Shown in pieces: positions 9,967-19,062 of a stretch of 64,000 nt of DNA (the first letter of the stretch is position 1; each line of letters opens with the position of its first letter). The notes under the pieces are model-generated. The model did no database searches. It was given only the letters and a program-made list of their open reading frames with translations, and was not told the DNA's origin. The translations under genes and the position numbers were made by a program. Location: the NCBI GenBank assembly GCA_015057635.1, contig SVEB01000103.1, forward strand, positions 1 through 64,000. The letters run 5' to 3'. The stretch comes from Lachnospiraceae bacterium (lineage in GTDB: Bacteria > Bacillota > Clostridia > Lachnospirales > Lachnospiraceae).

Positions 9967-10877
9967 GAACAAAGCGTAGATTAACATTAATGCAGAAACG
10001 TGCGATTGTAGGGCTGCTCTTTATCTCCCCCTGGTTGATTGGATTTTTGATCTTTTATGCACGCAGCCTATTTATGACCATACAGTTTAGTATGTCGGAT
10101 GTGGCAGTAAAGGAAAATGGAGGCTATTCTCTTACTTTCGCAGGCATCTCGAATTTTAAATATGCGCTGACCGCGCATGGCACATTCAAGCAGGTGCTTA
10201 CCACATCGTTAGGAAATATGTTAGTGGATGTCCCATTGATTATCTTCTTCAGCCTCTTTATGGGGGTGCTGTTAAATAAGAAGTTTAAAGGAAGAACGCT
10301 TGTACGTGCGATTTTCTTCCTGCCGGTAATCATGAATTCAGAAGCGATCCAGGGAGCCATCCAGATGACACGTCAGATGATGGCAGGCGGTTTAAACCCG
10401 GCAAATGCTGAAGTCATGGAGTCGATGTCAGGAGGCGTTAATATTGATTACTATCTGGAGCTGTTCCGTGACTTAGCGCTTCCGGATGGCCTGCTTGATT
10501 ATATTATCGGGGCAGTAGCCAGAATTAATGATATCATCACCGCTTCCGGCGTACAGATCGTCATCTTTATCGCAGCCCTTCAGGCAGTGCCTCCAGCACT
10601 GTATGAAGTAGCAAAGATTGAAGGAGCGACCGGATATGAGACGTTCTGGAAAGTAACATTCCCAATGGTTTCACCTCTTATCATCACCAATATCGTATAT
10701 ACCGTAGTAGATTCCTTTATTAACAGTGATGTGGTACAGCTTGCATATGATACCGCATTTACCGACCAGAAATATGGATTGAGTTCGTCTATGAGCCTTC
10801 TAAGCACCGTCGCGGTATGCGTGGTATTAGTGGTTGCATGCGGGCTGATTTCAAAGAAGACATTCTATTACAATTAG
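9963..10877 (+). CDS. Sugar ABC transporter permease (MalF type), second importer
   Basis: 304 residues with an N-terminal membrane segment (LLFISPWLIGFLIFYARSLF) and the EAA loop YEVAKIEGATGYETFWKVTF (about 216-235). It starts by ATGA overlap with the DUF5696 gene. The loop between membrane segments two and three is enlarged (about 125-175; MTRQMMAGGLNPANAEVMES) compared with usual permeases of this type. It pairs with the gene 16 bases downstream. Confidence 0.88.
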   Translation: MRTKRRLTLMQKRAIVGLLFISPWLIGFLIFYARSLFMTIQFSMSDVAVKENGGYSLTFAGISNFKYALTAHGTFKQVLTTSLGNMLVDVPLIIFFSLFMGVLLNKKFKGRTLVRAIFFLPVIMNSEAIQGAIQMTRQMMAGGLNPANAEVMESMSGGVNIDYYLELFRDLALPDGLLDYIIGAVARINDIITASGVQIVIFIAALQAVPPALYEVAKIEGATGYETFWKVTFPMVSPLIITNIVYTVVDSFINSDVVQLAYDTAFTDQKYGLSSSMSLLSTVAVCVVLVVACGLISKKTFYYN

Positions 10878-10893
10878 GAAAGGAGAAAGAAGA

Positions 10894-11931
10894 ATGGAAC
10901 TTGTGACAAAAACAAAACCCACAGCAGAAGGAAAGGCAAAGCACCTTCTGAATCAGGGAAATGACGTAATCCGGCATATGAAAGAGGACAAGCAGTTTGC
11001 AAATGACCGGAAGAAAGTCATCACAAAGAGCAAGAGTTTTCTCTTTACCTTATTTCGCCTGGTCATTATCGTTGGAATCTGCTATGTGATCATAGGACCG
11101 CTTATCGGCATTATATCCAAATCTTTTTTTTCGCAGGAAGACAGCTATAACCCGATGGTATATCTGTTTCCGATAGCGCCGACTCTTGAACGTTATCAGA
11201 AGGCGATTGCAAGACTGAATTATTGGAAGGTATTGTTAAATGCACTTGTTTATGTGCTGACGTTGATGGCTTTGCAGGTACTTGTATGCTCCATGGTTGG
11301 ATACGGGTTCGCCAGATTTCAGTTTCCGTTAAAGAAAATCTTGTTTGCCTGTGTGGTTGTGATGATTGTTATTCCAACTCATACGATCATGCTTCCGTTA
11401 TATGTGACATTCCGCAAGTTCGATCCGCTTGGGCTAGTCAGTCTGTTTACCGGCGGATCAGTAAGCCTTCTTAAGAAAGTCACGCCAATGTATATTATGA
11501 CGGCACTTGGATGCGGACTTAGGTCCGGGCTTTATATTTACATATTCAATCAGTTTTTCAGAGGCCTTCCGAAAGAAATTGAAGAGGCTGCATTTGTGGA
11601 TGGTGCCGGAATGTGGTACACCTACTTTCGGATTATGTTAGTGAATGCCATCCCATCTGTTATTACCGTCTCTATTTTCTCACTTGTATGGCAGTATAAC
11701 GATACTTTTTATGCAAAATTGTTTTTAATCAGTCCGAATGTGGCAATCAGCAAGAAGATCACAACGTTGCAGGCAACGATTCAGAGTGTGGATAAGGTAC
11801 TCGACCCAACGGTGGCACAGCTTTATGTATATGCAGGAATCGTGCTTGTCATCCTGCCAATCATTCTGATCTATATCGCATTACAGAAGAAGTTCATCGA
11901 AGGCGTAGAACGAAGCGGTATCGTAGGATAA
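10894..11931 (+). CDS. Sugar ABC transporter permease (MalG type), second importer
   Basis: 345 residues with a longer-than-usual hydrophilic N-terminus of about 50 residues before the first membrane helix (FLFTLFRLVIIVGICYVIIG), six membrane segments and the EAA loop IEEAAFVDGAGMWYTYFRIM (about 229-248). The ribosome site AAAGGAGAAAGA precedes the ATG. It ends 49 bases before a lipoprotein gene and about 1.6 kb before the solute-binding lipoprotein that probably serves this channel. Confidence 0.88.
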   Translation: MELVTKTKPTAEGKAKHLLNQGNDVIRHMKEDKQFANDRKKVITKSKSFLFTLFRLVIIVGICYVIIGPLIGIISKSFFSQEDSYNPMVYLFPIAPTLERYQKAIARLNYWKVLLNALVYVLTLMALQVLVCSMVGYGFARFQFPLKKILFACVVVMIVIPTHTIMLPLYVTFRKFDPLGLVSLFTGGSVSLLKKVTPMYIMTALGCGLRSGLYIYIFNQFFRGLPKEIEEAAFVDGAGMWYTYFRIMLVNAIPSVITVSIFSLVWQYNDTFYAKLFLISPNVAISKKITTLQATIQSVDKVLDPTVAQLYVYAGIVLVILPIILIYIALQKKFIEGVERSGIVG

Positions 11932-11980
11932 CCGATTAGTTGATAAAGCAATATGAATTTAGTTCGTAAGGAGGAGTAGT

Positions 11981-13540
11981 ATGTTAAACAGAAAGAAAAT
12001 GTTTACAGTTTTCTTGGTAATGGCATTCATCCTGCAAATGAATGGATGCAAAAAGGCGGAGGATGTAGAAACGGATGCGAATGCCGTAACACCGACCGTG
12101 ACCGAAGCACCGACTGAGGCACCGACCAATACACCGGAACCGACCAAAGAGCCGGAGAAAAAGGAAGCAGCCTTTACCGATGTCAGCGCGATGGAGAAAG
12201 GGACTGTCATTGATTTTGAAGACGGTCAGAATGGATTCATTCAATTAAATACCGCACCTGGCAATGCGGATGAATCAGAGCTTTCGATTGTGGATTACGG
12301 CGGCTCTAAAGTTTTAAAAGTAGATGTAAAGAATGATAAGGTTCCATACGTGGCAATTGATGTGGCGAGTCTCGTTAAGGATCATATCGCTGATGTAAGA
12401 TCGATTGAGATGGATATCGCAGTCGGATATGATGACGGAGAATTTCGTGCATGTTCCGGTCTTGTCTACGCATACAGTGGGACAGAAAGAACCGAGTCCT
12501 CCGATGCATGGAGCGTATATCTGGCAACCAAGAATCCAAATGTTGCAAAAAGAGTATTGGATAACGAATCAGAGTATTTTGTTCCGGATGCACAGAATTT
12601 CTTCGTTGTGACAAAAGAGACGGATAACGGGATGACAGCCGGCGTATCCGCAGCAGACCTTTATATTGACAATATCATTATCCGGGATGCCGATGGCAAT
12701 CCGATCCCAGTTGATGCATCTGCTGGATTTGATAAGCCGGCTGGATTTGGGGCAGCGGATTTATCCAATCTGACAGGAATCGTAGCAGAAAGCACGATAG
12801 AAGGTGCAGAAGGGAAGACAGATGGCGGCTGGGGACAAGCTGTTGTAATCGGGGCGCTTAAGAATGATGGCGGAACATTTGATCCATCCATTTTAAAGCC
12901 AGGCAGCATTATCACCGTATATTATTCTTCTGCAAGTGCACCGGAATTAATCTTACAGAGCTGGACAGAAGGGGCACCGGAGACATCAGGCTGGGCAAAA
13001 GTTGCTCCATTCACGGTAAATGATTCCTGTACGATCGCGCAGTACAGCTATGATGACATGGTAGTTGCCTTTGGTACAGATGATTTTGCAACCTATCTTG
13101 ATAACTTTAATGTAGGCGATACCGGAAATGCCATCTCAGTTTCCAAGGTGACGATTGGTATGCCGGCAGGAGAAGAAGTGGTAATTGAAGGCGCAGAAGG
13201 CGAATCCGATGGTTCCTGGGGACAGGCAGTAATGCTTGCTACCGTAAAGGATGGCGGTACATTTGATGCTTCCATGTTAAAATCCGGCGCAATGATCAGC
13301 GTTACCTATACTTCGGATATCTGTCCGGAAGTAGTGCTTCAGAGCTGGACAGAAGGAGCACCGGATACAGCCGGCTGGGCAAAAGTCGCAGCTTGTGCTG
13401 ATACGGGTACCGTGGCAACTTATAGTGTGGACGATATGATCGCAGCATTCGGATCCGATGACTTTGCAGGGCTTCTTGATAACTTTATTGTTGGTGACTG
13501 TGGTGCAGCATTAAAAGTAACGAAGGTTACAATTCAATAA
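11981..13540 (+). CDS. Lipoprotein with a jelly-roll-like domain and a duplicated carbohydrate-binding-like module
   Basis: 519 residues. A lipoprotein signal ends in MNGC (Cys23), followed by a Pro/Thr/Glu-rich linker (about 30-60; PTEAPTNTPEPTKEP) typical of surface-exposed Firmicute lipoproteins. Residues 65-240 form a beta-rich domain (VIDFEDGQNGF to LYIDNIIIRDADG) like CBM4/11-type jelly rolls. Two tandem repeats follow, about 265-385 and 400-519, sharing EGAEG, WGQAV, GGTFD, LQSWTEGAP, GWAKV, DDFA and a VGD..A..V.KVTI ending. No catalytic motif is seen. It lies between the permeases and the solute-binding protein, so a role in holding glycan at the surface is likely. Confidence 0.75.
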   Translation: MLNRKKMFTVFLVMAFILQMNGCKKAEDVETDANAVTPTVTEAPTEAPTNTPEPTKEPEKKEAAFTDVSAMEKGTVIDFEDGQNGFIQLNTAPGNADESELSIVDYGGSKVLKVDVKNDKVPYVAIDVASLVKDHIADVRSIEMDIAVGYDDGEFRACSGLVYAYSGTERTESSDAWSVYLATKNPNVAKRVLDNESEYFVPDAQNFFVVTKETDNGMTAGVSAADLYIDNIIIRDADGNPIPVDASAGFDKPAGFGAADLSNLTGIVAESTIEGAEGKTDGGWGQAVVIGALKNDGGTFDPSILKPGSIITVYYSSASAPELILQSWTEGAPETSGWAKVAPFTVNDSCTIAQYSYDDMVVAFGTDDFATYLDNFNVGDTGNAISVSKVTIGMPAGEEVVIEGAEGESDGSWGQAVMLATVKDGGTFDASMLKSGAMISVTYTSDICPEVVLQSWTEGAPDTAGWAKVAACADTGTVATYSVDDMIAAFGSDDFAGLLDNFIVGDCGAALKVTKVTIQ

Positions 13541-13566
13541 TAAATCATGGATGGAGGTATTGTTGT

Positions 13567-15015
13567 ATGAAGAAGAGAACAAGAAAGGCTATGGCACTTT
13601 CCCTTGCACTGGCGATGGTATTCACGATGCTTACAGCTTGCAGTAAGAATGAGGAAGCAGCAGAGACATCAAAGGCAACAACCGCTACAAAAGAATCGGA
13701 AGCACAGAAAGAAGAGGCAACTAGCGAACCAACCAAAGAGGCAGAAAAAGATGCGGCATCGGAGCCAACCGTTGAAGCAGGGAAAGAAAAGAGAGTCATT
13801 ACAATTGGTACCTGGTATGATCATTACTATACCAGTGATCACGATGACGTGTATGATAACCCGGATGTTTCCGATGTGGAGACCGCACAGATGCAGCTTG
13901 ATAATATGAGAGCAATTGAAGAGAAATACAATGTAGAGCTTCGTTTTGTTAACCTGACATGGGATGGTACGATGGAAAGTATCAATACTTCTATTATGGC
14001 AGGCACACCAGACTGTGATATTTATGAAGTAGATCTTCAGTTTGGTATCCCGGCAGCACTATCCGGATATGCACAGCCTCTTGAAGATTTTATCCCGGCT
14101 GATGATGATATCTTCAATGATCAGACTGTTATGAAGTATCTGAATGTGTTAGGAATGGATAAGGATTATCTGTTTGCCGGAAATTCCATTCAGTTAGGTG
14201 CTTATCCGCTTGCTTTTAATATGGATATGATCAATGAAGCAGGCCTTGAGAATCCACAGGATTTATATGACAGAGGAGAATGGACCTGGGATAAATTCCG
14301 TGAATATATGATTGCGTTAACAAAGGATAATGATGGAGATGGAGTAGTAGATGTTTATGGTTATGGCGGATGGTGGACAACCATGTTAAACCAGTTATTA
14401 ATGTCAAATGGTGCTAATATTGCTGGTTCTACCAAAGAAGGTTTAAGCTCTCCGGCTACAATCGAAGTAATGGACTTCATTTATAATATGTATAACACAG
14501 ATAAGGTAGCAAAACCTTGGAATGAAGATGACTGGAATATCAATACATCCTGCTATGCAGATGGACAGATTGCATTCTGGCCAAGTGCAGCATGGGTATT
14601 CTCTTCTTACGGCGGATCTGATCTTGAGTTTGAGATTGGTGTAGTGCCATGGCCAGTAGGACCAAGCGGAAATCAGGAAACAAATAAACATTACTTAACA
14701 GCAGGCAACTATTATATTATCCCAACAGGTGTGGAAGATCCTTATTTCGTATACAAAGTATTTTATGACTGGACAAACTGGTTTGACGGAGATACTTCCT
14801 TACGTGATGATACGGAATGGTTTGAAAACCAGATGATGACCGAGAGAAACTTCGATTACTTAAAGGTGATGGGAACAAAAGAGCAGTTTGATATCTGGGG
14901 CAGCTTAGATGTTGTGTCTATGGTAGATATTATGAACGGAACCAAGACAGCAGCACAGTATGCAGAGGAAAACAAACAGCTTGTTCAGGCTAAATTAGAT
15001 GATTACTTTAAATAA
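13567..15015 (+). CDS. Sugar ABC transporter solute-binding lipoprotein
   Basis: 482 residues with lipobox LTAC (Cys25), a charged Ala/Glu/Lys/Thr linker (about 28-72) and a family 1 extracellular solute-binding domain. Visible marks are MQLDNMRAIEEKYNVELRFV, MAGTPDCDIYEVDLQFGIP and the aromatic-rich segment AFWPSAAWVF. The loop KDNDGDGVVDVYG resembles a calcium-binding DxDxDG loop, common in Lachnospiraceae binding proteins. It is the nearest candidate receptor for the permease pair at 9963-11931. The ribosome site ATGGAGGTATTGTT precedes the ATG. A 329-base non-coding interval with hairpins follows, which may raise this message relative to the downstream enzymes. Confidence 0.9.
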   Translation: MKKRTRKAMALSLALAMVFTMLTACSKNEEAAETSKATTATKESEAQKEEATSEPTKEAEKDAASEPTVEAGKEKRVITIGTWYDHYYTSDHDDVYDNPDVSDVETAQMQLDNMRAIEEKYNVELRFVNLTWDGTMESINTSIMAGTPDCDIYEVDLQFGIPAALSGYAQPLEDFIPADDDIFNDQTVMKYLNVLGMDKDYLFAGNSIQLGAYPLAFNMDMINEAGLENPQDLYDRGEWTWDKFREYMIALTKDNDGDGVVDVYGYGGWWTTMLNQLLMSNGANIAGSTKEGLSSPATIEVMDFIYNMYNTDKVAKPWNEDDWNINTSCYADGQIAFWPSAAWVFSSYGGSDLEFEIGVVPWPVGPSGNQETNKHYLTAGNYYIIPTGVEDPYFVYKVFYDWTNWFDGDTSLRDDTEWFENQMMTERNFDYLKVMGTKEQFDIWGSLDVVSMVDIMNGTKTAAQYAEENKQLVQAKLDDYFK

Positions 15016-15344
15016 AATGATAGTTGTAAAATAACAGCGGAAGGCTTGTAGTAAACGATAGAAATCAGCAGAGATTAATAGCAAAAAGTAGAGATCAGTA
15101 GGGGACAGTCAGAGAGAGTAACCTCTACGAGGAAAAGTACATAGGGAAAAAACACAGATTTGAATGAGTGTGGCATATTAAAAACTGCATACATAATACC
15201 CATACCATGAAAAATGGAATGACCGCCTTAAGAAAGCAGTTTTCACATGTGCCGCGCTCTTTTTATGCAGAAATCTAAGATTCAAGTTAAAGGTCATGAG
15301 ATCACTATAATATCACAATAATAGAATGAATAGGAGAGAATAAG
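15016..15344 (+). other. Intercistronic region with hairpin potential and a weak promoter candidate
   Basis: 329 bases without a gene. AAAACTGC at 15181-15188 can pair with GCAGTTTT at 15236-15243, and GTAGAG near 15089 can pair with CTCTAC near 15123. A TATAAT at 15306-15311 lacks a good -35 box. The ribosome site TAGGAGAG precedes the next ATG. The stretch probably separates binding-protein expression from enzyme expression by RNA processing or an internal promoter; no known riboswitch is recognised. Confidence 0.4.
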
Positions 15345-16367
15345 ATGAGCGAAGTTAAAATGTTTACGGATCCACTACCAAATATCCCATGGGAGGAGAA
15401 ACCAGCAGACTCAGTAGGTCCAGTATGGAGATACTCCATGAACCCAATTATCGACCGTAATCCATTAAAAGGTGTTGCAAGAATCTTTAACAGTGCTGTT
15501 GTTCCATATGAAGGAAAATTTGTTGGCGTATTCAGAGGCGAACAGACAAATGGTGTTCCACAGTTATATTTAGGATACAGTGAAGATGCCATTCACTGGA
15601 CCTACGAACCACATCCAATCCCATTTGTAAATGAAGAAGGCAAGTCCTATATGCCAAAATCAGCATATGATCCTCGTCTGATCAAAGTAGAGGATACCTA
15701 TTATATTATCTGGTGTACCGACTTTTACGGTGCAGCTCTTGGACTGGCTAAAACAACCGATTTTAAACATTTTGTACGTCTTGAAAATCCATTTATCCCA
15801 TTTAACCGCAATGGTGTAATGTTCCCAAGAAAAGTGAACGGAAACTTCCTTCTGTTAAGCCGTCCAAGCGATTCCGGCCATACACCGTTCGGAGATGTAT
15901 TCTTAAGTGAAAGTCCGGACCTTGTATACTGGGGAAAGCACAGACATGTAATGACAAGAGGCTACAATCAGTGGTGGCAGTCCTTAAAGATCGGCGGCGG
16001 AGCAGCACCAATTGAGACGAGTGAAGGATGGCTGTTATTCTATCACGGCGTTACCGGTACCTGCAACGGTTACGTATACAGCATGGGAGCTGCAATCTTA
16101 GATAAGGATGAACCAAGCAAAGTGAAATATCGGTCTTCTTGCTTTATCCTGACACCGGAGAAATGGTATGAAGAAAGAGGTTTTGTAGGAAATGTAGTAT
16201 TCCCATGTGCAGCTCTTACGGATTCTGAAACAGGCAGAATCGCTATTTACTATGGGGCGGCAGACAGCTATGTTGGTCTTGCATTCACGACAGTCGATGA
16301 GATCGTAACATTCGTAAAAGAAAACCACGTGGAAAATGGGGATGATGCAGAAATCGGAATTATGTAA
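15345..16367 (+). CDS. GH130 beta-1,4-mannooligosaccharide phosphorylase (GH130_2-like)
   Basis: A 340-residue cytosolic enzyme without a signal peptide. GH130 marks are a five-bladed propeller pattern, the N-terminal NPIIDRNP segment, and SAYDPRLIK with the likely general acid Asp109. It also has phosphate/sugar-binding basic residues (GGGAAPIETSEGWLLFYHG). The length of about 340 residues and the N-terminus fit GH130_2 enzymes, which phosphorolyse the non-reducing mannose of beta-1,4-manno-oligosaccharides to mannose-1-phosphate. The second GH130 enzyme at 20290 is of the mannosyl-glucose type, so the pair covers both steps. Subfamily is assigned from recall, not a search. Confidence 0.88.
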   Translation: MSEVKMFTDPLPNIPWEEKPADSVGPVWRYSMNPIIDRNPLKGVARIFNSAVVPYEGKFVGVFRGEQTNGVPQLYLGYSEDAIHWTYEPHPIPFVNEEGKSYMPKSAYDPRLIKVEDTYYIIWCTDFYGAALGLAKTTDFKHFVRLENPFIPFNRNGVMFPRKVNGNFLLLSRPSDSGHTPFGDVFLSESPDLVYWGKHRHVMTRGYNQWWQSLKIGGGAAPIETSEGWLLFYHGVTGTCNGYVYSMGAAILDKDEPSKVKYRSSCFILTPEKWYEERGFVGNVVFPCAALTDSETGRIAIYYGAADSYVGLAFTTVDEIVTFVKENHVENGDDAEIGIM

Positions 16368-16378
16368 GGAGCCTTGAA

Positions 16379-17482
16379 ATGATGGACGAATTCTATTTGG
16401 AACGGGGAATTAAAAATATAGGGAATGTAAGCCGGTTCCAGACTGTATTTCAAAAAGCGGAGATGGGAAAGCCTATTACCGTGGGATTTATTGGTGGCTC
16501 GATAACGATGGGATCGTTATCGAGCACACCTGAAACTTGCTATGCATATTTAGTCAAACAATGGTTTGAGAAGACATTTCCAGGAAGCAAGATAACCTAT
16601 GTGAATGCCGGAATTGGAGCCACTACGTCACAGTTCGGAGTGGCAAGGGTACAAGAGGACCTGCTTTCTTATAAGCCGGATCTTGTAATTGCAGAGTTTA
16701 GTGTCAATGATAAGCCGGAAGAATTATTTGAGGAGACATTTGAAGGGCTGATTCGGACTATTTTATATGCATCTTTTGAACCGGCTCTTATGATGTTCGA
16801 GAATGTGGAATATGATACCGGAAATAATGCAGCAGCTGTTCATGATAAAGTTGGTTTTTATTATGATCTTCCGATGGGAGATATAAAATCGAGCATTTAT
16901 CAGGCAATCTTGGATGGCAGGATAGAACGGGGAAAAATCACGCCGGATAATCTGCATCCAAATGATTTAGGCCATTCATTCGTTGCGAAGGTATTGATTC
17001 ATCTCTTAGAAAAAATAAAAGAGGATCATCAGATATATGAGGAAATTATAAAAAAAGAGCCGCTTAGCAAGAACGAATATGAGCATTCCATCCGGTATAA
17101 CAGTCAGAATGCAGAGCCGTCCTTAACAGGATTCATAAAAGATGAATCCACATCCTATGGCATCACGGATGTATTCAAGCATGGGTATATTGGAAAAAAG
17201 ACCGGGGATGTACTTTCCCTGATCGTAACAGCGAAACATATAGCTATTCAGTATCGGAAATCTATTGTAAAACCGGCTCCGATTGCAAAAGCTGTGATTG
17301 ATGGAAAGGAAGAGGACGCAGCGATCTTAGATGCTAATTTTGAAGAAACATGGGGAGACTGCCTGTATCTGCAGAACGTGTTTGACGGAGAAAAGGAAGA
17401 GACTCATACAATCACGATCACGATTATTTCTGCAGATCATACAGAAAGTGATTTCTATCTTGCTTCTATTATCACGGCATAA
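16379..17482 (+). CDS. Cytosolic SGNH acetyl esterase with C-terminal CBM35-like domain (CE17-like)
   Basis: 367 residues, no signal peptide. SGNH blocks are intact: GFIGGSITMGS (Ser41), NAGIGATTS (Gly), FSVND (Asn110) and PDNLHPNDLGH (Asp190, His193). A beta-sandwich domain of about 115 residues follows (about 250-367). This layout is that of CE17 mannan acetyl esterases from Roseburia mannan loci, which remove O-acetyl groups from imported manno-oligosaccharides so that the GH130 enzymes can act. The ATG is 11 bases after the phosphorylase stop, with AAGGAG overlapping that stop. Its sequence is closer to the second esterase unit of the surface protein at 23392 than to the first. Confidence 0.82.
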   Translation: MMDEFYLERGIKNIGNVSRFQTVFQKAEMGKPITVGFIGGSITMGSLSSTPETCYAYLVKQWFEKTFPGSKITYVNAGIGATTSQFGVARVQEDLLSYKPDLVIAEFSVNDKPEELFEETFEGLIRTILYASFEPALMMFENVEYDTGNNAAAVHDKVGFYYDLPMGDIKSSIYQAILDGRIERGKITPDNLHPNDLGHSFVAKVLIHLLEKIKEDHQIYEEIIKKEPLSKNEYEHSIRYNSQNAEPSLTGFIKDESTSYGITDVFKHGYIGKKTGDVLSLIVTAKHIAIQYRKSIVKPAPIAKAVIDGKEEDAAILDANFEETWGDCLYLQNVFDGEKEETHTITITIISADHTESDFYLASIITA

Positions 17483-17599
17483 GGGCAAAATTTAAGAATG
17501 CTGGAAAAAAGAAAGTAAAGACTCTTTAGGAAAAAAGAAAAAACAGAAACTGCCTGAAGGAATAGACAGGCTGACTGCATGATAGAAAGGAAGAAAACG

Positions 17600-18721
17600 A
17601 TGTTAGCACAGAGACCGCCTATGGGCTGGAATTCATGGAATACATTTGGATGGCAGATATCCGAAGATTTAATTGTTCATACAGCAGATCAGATGAAAGA
17701 AAGCGGGTTGTTAGATGCCGGATATGAGTATCTGGTAATCGATGACTGCTGGGCATTAAAACAGAGAAATGAAAGCGGAAGATTGGTGCCGGATCCTATA
17801 AAATTTCCAAATGGGATGAAGGCAGTCAGTGATTATGTACATAGCAAAGGACTAAAGTTTGGCATGTATTCCTGTGCCGGAACGATGACATGCGGAGGGT
17901 ATCCGTCAAGTCTGGAGCATGAGTTTATAGATGCGAAAACATTCGCAGGATGGGGCGTTGATTTCTTAAAGTATGACTATTGCTATAAACCACAGAATAT
18001 CCCGGGCCACATTCTTTATAAGAGAATGGGGATGGCCCTTAAGAACAGTGGAAGGGATATTTTATTCTCTGCTTGCAACTGGGGCAGTGATGAGTGTGAT
18101 AAATGGATTCGTTCTTCAGGGGCACATATGTACCGTTCTACCGGGGATATTCAGGACAACTGGCAGTCAATTAAGAATATCGCATTAAGCCGTATGGACA
18201 AAGAATGTTATTCCGCACCATACTGCTATGATGATATGGATATGTTGGTAGTTGGCATGTATGGAAAAGGAAATGTGGCATTAGGAGGATGTTCGACAGA
18301 AGAATATAAGACGCATTTCTCCTTATGGTGTATGATGGATTCGCCTCTTATGATCGGATGCGATATCCGGAATATGAACGAGGATGTCAGAACCATCTTA
18401 ATGAATAAGGAATTGATCGCTTTAAATCAGGATCCGGAAGGACGTGCTTCTTATCGTCTGACTCAGTGGAATAACCCGGAGGTCACGATTTTAATCAAAC
18501 CAATGTCAGATGGCAGCTTTGGAATCGGATTCTTTAATTTCAGTGATTCGGATGCAGAAGGATCCCTGCAGTTCTGGGATATGGGACTTGAAACCTCGTC
18601 CGGCTACTCCTTATCTCTTCGGGATTTATGGGAACATGAAGAGGCTGGTGTATATAAGGAGAATTACACATGCCGCCTAAAGGCACATGCATGCAAGGTA
18701 TTTCGAGCAAAATTGGTGTAA
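17600..18721 (+). CDS. GH27 alpha-galactosidase
   Basis: 373 residues from the ATG at 17600, which has an AAAGGAAG site at proper distance; an in-frame ATG at 17579 lacks one. The N-terminus RPPMGWNSWNTF is the GH27 signature. The likely nucleophile is Asp126 in FLKYDYC and the acid/base Asp183 in YRSTGDIQDNW. A C-terminal beta domain follows the barrel. No signal peptide is present, so it acts inside the cell. In this locus it would remove alpha-1,6-galactose side chains from imported galacto-manno-oligosaccharides before phosphorolysis. Other GH27 specificities cannot be fully excluded. Confidence 0.88.
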   Translation: MLAQRPPMGWNSWNTFGWQISEDLIVHTADQMKESGLLDAGYEYLVIDDCWALKQRNESGRLVPDPIKFPNGMKAVSDYVHSKGLKFGMYSCAGTMTCGGYPSSLEHEFIDAKTFAGWGVDFLKYDYCYKPQNIPGHILYKRMGMALKNSGRDILFSACNWGSDECDKWIRSSGAHMYRSTGDIQDNWQSIKNIALSRMDKECYSAPYCYDDMDMLVVGMYGKGNVALGGCSTEEYKTHFSLWCMMDSPLMIGCDIRNMNEDVRTILMNKELIALNQDPEGRASYRLTQWNNPEVTILIKPMSDGSFGIGFFNFSDSDAEGSLQFWDMGLETSSGYSLSLRDLWEHEEAGVYKENYTCRLKAHACKVFRAKLV

Positions 18722-18738
18722 AAGGACAGGACGGATGA

Positions 18739-18954
18739 ATGGAACAGAATATTTTATGCTGCAGGATATGTGGTAAAAAATTAGAAGCGGATGAAATTGC
18801 AATTTATCGAAAACTTGTGAACCGGGGTGCTAAGTCTTATCTTTGCATCCCGTGTCTTGCATCCTACTTTCATTGTGAAGAGCAGCTTATTTATGACAGG
18901 ATTGCATCTCTTCGCGAAATGGGCTGCACGCTTTTTGTAAGAGCAAAAAGATAG
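18739..18954 (+). CDS. Small zinc-ribbon-like protein of unknown function
   Basis: 71 residues with CRIC (Cys8, Cys11) and CIPC (Cys36, Cys39), a pair of CxxC knuckles likely to bind one zinc, then an extra Cys46 and a basic end (RAKR). The C-terminal half (EEQLIYDRIASLREMGCTLF) looks helical. It begins 17 bases after the alpha-galactosidase stop with a weak GGACGG site. Nothing ties it to sugar metabolism except its place within the catabolic genes. A nucleic-acid-binding or protein-binding regulator is possible; I do not recognise the family. Confidence 0.65.
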   Translation: MEQNILCCRICGKKLEADEIAIYRKLVNRGAKSYLCIPCLASYFHCEEQLIYDRIASLREMGCTLFVRAKR

Positions 18955-19062
18955 AAAATGATATCGTGAAGCAGGAATTTTTAAGCGGAATTCGTATAGA
19001 AGAATAGAAAGCACAGCGTTTAGCACTGAAAATTAGAAGTAAAGATAGGGGATGGGTGTGAG

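Noticed and set aside
15016..15344. Riboswitch between the binding protein and GH130 genes
   Set aside because: Only short pairings are seen and no known aptamer pattern is recognised.
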